From the IMG/VR virus record IMGVR_UViG_3300025669_000043, positions 1-52,019 of that record: DNA of 52,019 bases. One strand, given 5' to 3'. Below, one piece after another: positions 46,266 to 52,019 of the stretch. The translations under genes were made by a program, and so were the position numbers. Positions within the stretch are counted from its first letter, which is position 1; every line of letters starts with the position of its first letter. Under the pieces are notes generated by a model that was given only the letters and a program-made list of their open reading frames with translations, was not told where the DNA came from and ran no database searches. The DNA comes from a virus.

Positions 46266-49136
46266 TTAACCTTCGGCTACCTCTTGCCATTCTTTCCATG
46301 TGAGTCGCGGGTTATTATAATAGGGCACAACCGGCATAGGCTCGTTGGCGCGAAGCCATGCCTTGCGCGAACCATACTCTCCCTTGCTCTCAAGCCTCTC
46401 GGCTCGAAGCTCAGCAGTGTGATACGCCATGTGGCGCAACGGATACTTGGCTCGAAACGCATTGCCTGCATTCGCCGGCGTGGCGAAGCCTTTGTATGGG
46501 TGCCACGACAGATCGGGCTTGTACCGCACGACGACGGTATGCGCAGATGTGTGAGTCGTGATCTTCGGCAACGCCACAGCGCCCACCTCGTCCCAAGTGC
46601 AAAGATACTCAATCATCATGTGTCCGCAGTCCGTCCGGAGGAACTCGGCACGGTCAAGCGCGTACATGTCCGGCGGTGGAGGAAGCTGATCTTGCGTCGT
46701 GAGGAAGACTGTCTCTGGCTCATAGCCTTCCGAGGCCAAGTGCCGGATCGCTCGCTCGAAATGGTCTGGACTTCGATGCGGCTCCGGGTCCTGCCACACT
46801 TCAAGCACGCTGTGATGCTGCGCGGCCTGCTCAATCATCGTCGGCACGGTGTCGCGGTAGCAGACGGCCACGATCCCGTTGCAGACTTCCGCCGTCCTGT
46901 CGAGTGCAAAGCCGAACAGATCAAGCCCGTCCGTGCGCCCGAGCGCGTGGGGGAAGTCGTGAAAGAATATCATCGCGAGATGCTTGAGTCGCTTGAGACC
47001 AGTGCGGTTGCTGAGAACAAGCGTCCCGCCAGGCTTGTCATTCTTGGCCTTTTCGGCCTTCAAGGCCATGGCTGTGTCGGTGTAGTCTTTGGCGAACACC
47101 GGAAGCAGCGGCAAAAGGAACTCGTTGTCGTCGCGTTTCTTGACGGCCTGGAATTGCCGGTGCTCCTCCAGTAGGGCTTCGCCATGCACGAAGTCGGCTA
47201 AGCCTGCCCTGGTCGCCTCCTTCTCCATGTGAGGCCAAATCACATCGTTCCATGCGTCCTCGCCGAACACGATCCGCAAAGCGGCGAGCCAACTCTTGAG
47301 GGACTCGCCGGCTGGCACGTCGAAGCCGCGGTCCTTCATCGTCTCTCCGCTGTAGTAGTAATGCCTCGCTAAGTGGTCTCTGGAGAGCAGGATCGGAACG
47401 CCGGCAAACCAAGCCTTGAGAGAGATAATCTCCTCGCCAAAGCCCCAGAGCCCGCCATTGTCCATCGTCCCTTGTAGGCGTCGCCAGATCGCAAGCGGTG
47501 CAACGTAGCACGCACCAAGCACCGTCTCACGCTCCTCGATGGCCTCGGTCGGGTGCGTGGTCACCCACTTGACCTTGAAGATCGTGTCAACAGACGGAAA
47601 CCACCGTCCGCCTCCTCCGAAGAACTGACTGTCATCCGTATAGCCGCGATTCAGGGGCTGCACGATGGCCTTCCGCTCATCTGCAATCTGAGCCATCACC
47701 GCAAGGTCGGCACCACTGATTAGCATGTGCGCGTCGAGAATGGCAACGCTCTCAGCAGTCGCGGCTCGAAGCCCAACGTTGCGCGAACGGGAGACGCCAA
47801 ACCGTTTGGGGTTCCGGATCACCGTTGCTCCAAACCGCTTGGCTGCCTCTTGCGGTGCTCCATCCGTGCCAGCATCGTCAACGATGATAACGCGCCAGTC
47901 TCCACTCCCAAGCGTCTCAACAGTCTTGATCAGTCGCTTGCCCTCATTCAGGCATGGGATAACGATGTCCAGCTTGGCCGCGGGGGTTGGGGTCGCGTCG
48001 ATCTTGGTCTTACTCACGGTCGCTCCTTTTCTGGTTCTGGCGTGTTCGGCCTGCTTTTCATACAGGCGCTCGAAGGTAGGGTTGCCACATAGCTCCTCGC
48101 ACAAGCGAAGCGCCACCTCGTGTTCCTTGATTTTCCATCGGCACAGCGGAGACTTGCGCCAGTCGCCGTATCCTGTCGTCCCGTGTTGGCACAGCCTGAA
48201 CCCACTACACCAACCCCATGCCGGGCATGTGCGATCCGTGCACCCGGGAAGGAGCGAGTATGCTTTCTCGCCGCTGGCATCGAAGCCGTCAAACACGTTG
48301 CCGAGCGCATATTCTCGCCGCCCAGCAAAGCGGTGGCAGGGTATGAAGCTCCCGTCTGTGTCCACCCCGTAGTAACCCCTCCCGACGCTGCACCCCTTCG
48401 CGCACTTCGGGGCATCAGGGTCTACCACCTTGAGCATGTTGACAAACAGCCACCACCGCACGGAATTGCCGGCGACAAAGCTATCGCGGATCACCGGGGC
48501 CAGAGCGTCAAGGCCAGCCTCCATGGCCAACAAGTCCGCCTCGCTCCAGGGGACGTTGGTCGCCACGTCCATGTTGATGCTCGTCGCCCCAAGCTCGACA
48601 TACCGCGCGGGCCATGCCACCATGTCGGATAGGTTCGCCGGGCAGAGCGTGCCACGCACAGATGCCCACCCAGCCGCCACCATGCGCTCGAAGTTCTGCT
48701 CTACCACATGCCCTTGCAGCGTTCCTTTCACCATGCCGCACGCGTCGGGAACCTGATCCGCGCTTAGCCTCAGGCGCAGGCTGAAGGCTTTCGCTTTGGC
48801 CACAAAGTCATCTGACAGAATCGAGCCGTTTGTGGGTGCTCCAAAGTAGACAATCTCGACCTTTGAACCGATGGTCTCCTTGATCTGCGCCGACTTCTCT
48901 AGAATCCAGTCCCATCGTAACGCTGGCTCCCCTGCGCCAAGCCAGTACACGCTAAGCGCTTTTTGGTCTGGCGCAAGGTTGGACTCAAGCCAAGACAGAG
49001 CAGCAGCAAAGACTTCTTCACTCATGTCCTGGGCAGATCGCGCTCCGGCAGAGTAGCAATATGCACATCGGGCGTTACACCGATCCGTTGCTGACAGGTC
49101 AAGGTATCGCACGTTCTTGGTCAAGGTCGCTCTCAT
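46266..49136 (-). CDS. Radical SAM/SPASM enzyme fused to GT-A (polypeptide GalNAc-transferase-like) glycosyltransferase
   Basis: The start is ATG 49134-49136 in an ATGA overlap with the tail gene and behind AAGGAGA; 956 residues. Residues 8-210: radical SAM core with C20-x3-C24-x2-C27 (DRCNARCAYCYS). ~240-330: SPASM-type auxiliary cluster region (CAKGCSVGRGYYGVDTDG, IPCHRF, CTDRTCPAWGWCSGF, LCRWK). ~388-600: GT-A domain: LDIVIPCLNEGKRL, IIVDDAGTDG, VAILDAHMLIS (DxH near 465), GGLWGFGEEIISLKAWFAG near 562 and ARHYYYSG. DxH plus the W-G-E...H layout recall GT27 ppGalNAc-transferases. ~700-956: a further domain without a recognised family. Coupling to the Thr-rich tail gene suggests the tail as substrate. 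Cytosolic; no signal peptide. Confidence 0.85.
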   Translation of the reverse strand: MRATLTKNVRYLDLSATDRCNARCAYCYSAGARSAQDMSEEVFAAALSWLESNLAPDQKALSVYWLGAGEPALRWDWILEKSAQIKETIGSKVEIVYFGAPTNGSILSDDFVAKAKAFSLRLRLSADQVPDACGMVKGTLQGHVVEQNFERMVAAGWASVRGTLCPANLSDMVAWPARYVELGATSINMDVATNVPWSEADLLAMEAGLDALAPVIRDSFVAGNSVRWWLFVNMLKVVDPDAPKCAKGCSVGRGYYGVDTDGSFIPCHRFAGRREYALGNVFDGFDASGEKAYSLLPGCTDRTCPAWGWCSGFRLCQHGTTGYGDWRKSPLCRWKIKEHEVALRLCEELCGNPTFERLYEKQAEHARTRKGATVSKTKIDATPTPAAKLDIVIPCLNEGKRLIKTVETLGSGDWRVIIVDDAGTDGAPQEAAKRFGATVIRNPKRFGVSRSRNVGLRAATAESVAILDAHMLISGADLAVMAQIADERKAIVQPLNRGYTDDSQFFGGGGRWFPSVDTIFKVKWVTTHPTEAIEERETVLGACYVAPLAIWRRLQGTMDNGGLWGFGEEIISLKAWFAGVPILLSRDHLARHYYYSGETMKDRGFDVPAGESLKSWLAALRIVFGEDAWNDVIWPHMEKEATRAGLADFVHGEALLEEHRQFQAVKKRDDNEFLLPLLPVFAKDYTDTAMALKAEKAKNDKPGGTLVLSNRTGLKRLKHLAMIFFHDFPHALGRTDGLDLFGFALDRTAEVCNGIVAVCYRDTVPTMIEQAAQHHSVLEVWQDPEPHRSPDHFERAIRHLASEGYEPETVFLTTQDQLPPPPDMYALDRAEFLRTDCGHMMIEYLCTWDEVGAVALPKITTHTSAHTVVVRYKPDLSWHPYKGFATPANAGNAFRAKYPLRHMAYHTAELRAERLESKGEYGSRKAWLRANEPMPVVPYYNNPRLTWKEWQEVAEG

Positions 49137-52019
49137 TCTCCTTCGCAAGGGGCCTGGCACGCTGGCTCACAGCCTTCACACGCGCCTTCGCACGCGTTTT
49201 CGCACGCTGGCTCACATGGTGCCGCGGTGGTCATGGGTGCGGCTGTCGTCGTGGTGGCTGGCGCTTCTGTGGTAGTCGTGGGTGCCGCGGTCGTCGTGGG
49301 TGCCGCGGTCGTCGTGGGCGCCGCGGTCGTCGTGGGTGCCGCGGTCGTCGTGGGCGCGGTTGTCGTCGTTCCCGCTGGCGTGGTCGTGGGTGCTGGCGTG
49401 GTCGTGGGCGTGGGCGTGGGCGTGGGCGTGGGCGTGGGCATGGGCGTGGGCGTGGGTGCTGGCGTGGTCGTGGGTGGCTCATCACAGCCTTCACACGCGC
49501 CTTCGCAAGGGTTTTCGCACGCTGGCTCACATGGTGGCTCACATGGTGCCGCGGTGGTCGTGGGTCCTGGCGTGGTCGTGGGTCCTTCTGTCGTCGTGGT
49601 GGTAGTCGTCGTGGTGCCTTCATCATCCGTGCCTGGCCAGTGTGGCCAGTATGGAGGGTCGTCTTGCCCGTCTTCGTCTGCGCTCGCATCAGAGGGGTCT
49701 ACATACATCGGGCTTGGCGGATCGTAGGTGACAAACCACTCCCTCGGCGGAATGTCAATCTTGAACTCGCCGCGTCCGGTCGGCAAGTCGAGTGCCACGT
49801 CCTTCACCCACCCACGCGCGCCCGCGCTGCCAAGCAAGCTGGCCGTCACGCCGACTAACTCCCCGACCAGCACATTGCTCATGTCGATGAACGTGGGGAC
49901 GCGGAGCTGCTCACGAGCGTAGCGCTCCCGGTAGAGAATTTCATAGTTCAGCCAGCGCACGGGGTTGCGATGCGAATATGCCCACGCATCGACGCTCCGC
50001 TCTCGCATCCCGTAGCGCAGCATGGGCACTCCGGCAACGGGATCGCGCAGCCGCTCAGTCAACTCGGCTGGCTCCTCCGTGTCGTTTTCGTCTTGCTTCG
50101 CTCCACGGGACTTATAGCGGCTGGCCACCTCCGTGACGATGTGCCGCACGTCGCTCTTGGCCAGAGCCCGCTTGTCAATCAACGTGGTCGCGTTGCTGAA
50201 AGTGTTGGTCACAGCAGTGGCCTGGCCGAAGTCATTCTCAAGCACCACGATCCGAAGGCCCCGGCTCCAGTCGATGGCAAGCCAGCCAAGGTAGGCCAGC
50301 TCGTTCAAGGCCTGCGCAAGAGGCTTGGCCTCTGTGAGACAAAAGCACATGCGCACGTGCGCGCGCGCGGCCTCTGCCGTCGCCAAGGCGGTGGCGTCGA
50401 TGTCAGCGCTTGAGATTCCCTCGGCTTGCGCCAAGTGGTCAATGATGGTCGCGGGGTTCTGGATCAAGTCGCCACCGTCGGTCGGCCCCTTCACGTCACA
50501 CACGATGGTGTCTGTCTGGTCCCCAACGATCCGAGTCAGCTTGCTGGGCGGCTTGGAAAATGTCAGCGTGGCGATATTGCGGCCCAGCTCCGTGGCGAAC
50601 TGGCTGTCGTTTGTGTCGAGCGTGTAGAGGTCAGTGGGGATGTTCCACAGCTTCCCGTCTCCCAAGCGGATATATGCCCGCTCGACTGTGACCCCAACCG
50701 TGGCGCAGACGCCATACACGTACTCGTCATTGGGGCTGGCGAGCCGCACGATGGAACCGCGGTCGTGGCCAGAAATGTCGCTCGTGATGGCCCCAACAAA
50801 ACTTGTGACCGTATCGCCGGGGTGGTAGCTCTCAAATCCAATCGGCAGACCGGACACCTCGTAAATCACCTCGACCACGTCTACTACATTCTTCACCTGG
50901 GAATAGGGAGCTTCGATGTAGACAACGGTGTCTGCCCCATCCTGCTCTGTCCAAACGATCTTGCGGTATTGGTGGTTCGTGCCGGCTCGCACTCGCAGAC
51001 GCAAGCACGACCCGATCAGGGTATGGGGGCTGGGCTGGTAGTTGTGTAGCCGGAGCCATCGGGTCTTGTCTACCTTTGTGTTGCTGTCCCATGTAACCCA
51101 GATGCCAAGTTCGTCGTTGTCGTACTGCACTGAGGGACGGTTCGTGATGGTAAACTCGTTGCCCGTGAAGCTGCCATCCATCAACTCGTCGTCTAACCAA
51201 ATCTTGATCGCGCCAGAGCCGAAGTCCGTCGGGTCGGCAACGTGGAAGGTTGTACCGCTCCACTTGATCGCTGTGGTCGCTTGTGTCTTGGGGCCGCCGC
51301 CCTTGAGGAACACGGCCGGCACGCGCTGCGCGTAGCCGTAAACCAGAGGCACGACTTTGCCTTCAACTGCCTCACTGCAGTAGGGGAACTCCGCCCGGGT
51401 CACCACGTCGCCGCCGGCTGGGGCACGGTGTGCCGTCCCAATGTCCTGACAGCGCAAGGACACATCCCCGGCGATGGCGTCAACTGTGCTGTCTGGCAAG
51501 GTCACTCCGCGCCAGAGGAGGAGCCAGTCGGCTTTGTCCATGCCCGTCCACGCTCGGTATACTTTCACCTCGTGGCCTGCTGTGCCTTCGTCTTGGATCG
51601 CGTCCAGGATGCTGTGGCTGTCGTCTGGTATTGCATCAAGCGCGAGAGTGGCATTGAACGTGCCGGGCCGGCAGTCGCCACAGTCGGCAAGGTGCGCGGT
51701 CGGCTTGCCCCATTGGGTCACCCGTCCCTTGACTGCCGTGTCGCCGATGGTCTGCGTTGCGCCGCCATAGTAATGGGTTCCAACCCCGCCCCCCCAGGCA
51801 ACCTCAAGAACGGGCATTGTCTGTTGGGCCGACAACGCCATCTGAATAGCTGCCGGCCCTGGCGTCGTCGTGGTGGGGGCCGCGGTCGTCGTGGGGGCCG
51901 CTGTGGTCGTCGTCGGGGCCGCTGTGGTCGTGGTCGGGGCTGCCGTCGTCGTGGTCGGGGCTGCCGTCGTCGTCGTCCCGCCGCCCGTGGTGGTCGTGGG
52001 GGCAGGGGTCGTCGTCGTG
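49133..52019 (-). CDS. Giant tail protein, hub part with mucin-like and Cys-rich C-terminus
   Basis: The frame is open to the window end. The first internal ATG (51839-51841) has no ribosome site and is preceded in frame by the TTTAAP linker, so I treat it as internal. Residues after it: a tail-tip/hub protein (VLEVAWGGGVGTHYYGG, DDSHSILDAIQDEGTAG, RCQDIGTAHRAPAGGD, LAYLGWLAIDWSRGLRIVVL, GARGWVKDVALDLPTGRGEF). At ~720 it becomes T8EGPTTTPGPTTTAAP, a Cys block (CEPPCEPACENPCEGACEGC), a PT/PTP tract, TTTAAP repeats and a final Cys block ending PCEGE. The product is assumed to be ~1,200 residues once joined to 1-778. Likely roles: host recognition and tail-tip. Confidence 0.85.
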   Translation of the reverse strand, partial: TTTTPAPTTTTGGGTTTTAAPTTTTAAPTTTTAAPTTTTAAPTTTAAPTTTTPGPAAIQMALSAQQTMPVLEVAWGGGVGTHYYGGATQTIGDTAVKGRVTQWGKPTAHLADCGDCRPGTFNATLALDAIPDDSHSILDAIQDEGTAGHEVKVYRAWTGMDKADWLLLWRGVTLPDSTVDAIAGDVSLRCQDIGTAHRAPAGGDVVTRAEFPYCSEAVEGKVVPLVYGYAQRVPAVFLKGGGPKTQATTAIKWSGTTFHVADPTDFGSGAIKIWLDDELMDGSFTGNEFTITNRPSVQYDNDELGIWVTWDSNTKVDKTRWLRLHNYQPSPHTLIGSCLRLRVRAGTNHQYRKIVWTEQDGADTVVYIEAPYSQVKNVVDVVEVIYEVSGLPIGFESYHPGDTVTSFVGAITSDISGHDRGSIVRLASPNDEYVYGVCATVGVTVERAYIRLGDGKLWNIPTDLYTLDTNDSQFATELGRNIATLTFSKPPSKLTRIVGDQTDTIVCDVKGPTDGGDLIQNPATIIDHLAQAEGISSADIDATALATAEAARAHVRMCFCLTEAKPLAQALNELAYLGWLAIDWSRGLRIVVLENDFGQATAVTNTFSNATTLIDKRALAKSDVRHIVTEVASRYKSRGAKQDENDTEEPAELTERLRDPVAGVPMLRYGMRERSVDAWAYSHRNPVRWLNYEILYRERYAREQLRVPTFIDMSNVLVGELVGVTASLLGSAGARGWVKDVALDLPTGRGEFKIDIPPREWFVTYDPPSPMYVDPSDASADEDGQDDPPYWPHWPGTDDEGTTTTTTTTTEGPTTTPGPTTTAAPCEPPCEPACENPCEGACEGCDEPPTTTPAPTPTPMPTPTPTPTPTPTTTPAPTTTPAGTTTTAPTTTAAPTTTAAPTTTAAPTTTAAPTTTTEAPATTTTAAPMTTAAPCEPACENACEGACEGCEPACQAPCEGE
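49203..49630 (-). repeat. Thr/Pro/Ala and Cys-block repeats in the tail gene
   Basis: Degenerate 15- to 21-nt repeats encode PTTTAAP, PTPTPTP and TTTAPTTT. Two Cys-rich modules with the same CExACExxCEGACEGC plan flank them (about 49140-49215 and 49475-49545). The DNA repeats of both modules are long enough to recombine. Confidence 0.85.
51848..52019 (-). repeat. Thr/Pro/Ala-coding minisatellite (right window end)
   Basis: In-frame continuation of the linker (TTTTPGPAAIQ immediately upstream of the hub domain, AAPTTTT units further up). 51901-52019 equals 22-140. Confidence 0.85.

Noticed and set aside
51839-51841. Independent start of the hub protein at MALSAQQ
   Set aside because: No Shine-Dalgarno sequence, and the frame continues upstream through the linker to the window end.
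46266-52019. Diversity-generating retroelement acting on the tail gene
   Set aside because: No reverse transcriptase, no template/variable repeat pair; the repeats are simple coding minisatellites.

Overview
The window looks like an essentially complete genome of a tailed double-stranded DNA phage with siphovirus-type structural genes (about 52 kb, GC-rich) from an unidentified bacterial host. Every supported gene is on the minus strand. Both window ends lie inside the same in-frame Thr/Pro/Ala-coding minisatellite: bases 22-140 are identical to 51901-52019 and the offset (51879) is a multiple of three. The map is therefore probably circular or circularly permuted, with one giant tail gene running across the join. 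Housekeeping features are bacterial: AGGAG-type ribosome binding sites, many ATGA/TGATG start-stop overlaps and near-consensus sigma-70 promoters. The host cannot be named from this sequence.

Layout, following transcription from high to low coordinates. (1) 45.2-43.1 kb: C5-cytosine DNA methyltransferase and small early genes. (2) 42.5-40.0 kb: a Ycf46-like AAA+ ATPase gene interrupted by a group I intron that carries an HNH endonuclease gene and its own promoter. (3) 39.8-32.0 kb: DUF1257-like protein, ribbon-helix-helix protein, a probable annealing/exonuclease recombination pair (Cas4-like 4-Cys nuclease), winged-helix protein, DnaD/O-like initiator and a possible helicase loader. (4) 31.9-28.1 kb: small proteins, an ASCH-domain protein, and a ParB-like gene with a 109-bp partial duplication. 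(5) 28.2-25.2 kb: ABC-ATPase/GNAT fusion (COG2401-like) split by an A10 run, then small and large terminase. (6) 25.1-21.4 kb: accessory genes (CxxCxxCC protein, DUF1064-like nuclease, coiled-coil proteins) ending in a terminator. (7) 21.3-15.2 kb: portal-MuF fusion, prohead protease, HK97-type capsid, one tRNA(CAT). (8) 15.2-12.6 kb: ConA-like and other structural proteins. (9) 12.6-7.1 kb: a four-gene glycosylation block (three glycosyltransferase genes and a sugar-type methyltransferase). (10) 7.1-0.8 kb: connectors, tail terminator, major tail protein, tail chaperones with a -1 frameshift, tape measure. (11) 0.8 kb across the join to 46.3 kb: the giant tail protein and a radical SAM/SPASM-glycosyltransferase fusion translationally coupled to it. 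(12) 46.1-45.6 kb: a lipoprotein.

Seven promoters share TTGAC[T/A]-N16/17-TATAAT; six of them also share CTTGTGG just before the -10 box. They punctuate the early half and point to one host-polymerase-driven early regulon. Two inverted clusters of 11-bp iterons (45.37-45.63 kb) may be an origin or operator.

The most striking system is a candidate virion glycosylation pathway. The tail protein has mucin-like PTTTAAP/PTTTPGP tracts and two Cys-rich CEPxCExxC blocks. The next gene, overlapping it by ATGA, fuses a radical SAM/SPASM enzyme to a GT-A domain whose DxH (LDAH) and WGFGEE...H motifs resemble polypeptide GalNAc-transferases. Together with the 7-12.6 kb block this suggests phage-encoded mucin-type O-glycosylation of its own tail, possibly with radical modification of the Cys-rich segments. 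This is inferred from motifs and gene order. I recognise no integrase, DNA polymerase or endolysin.
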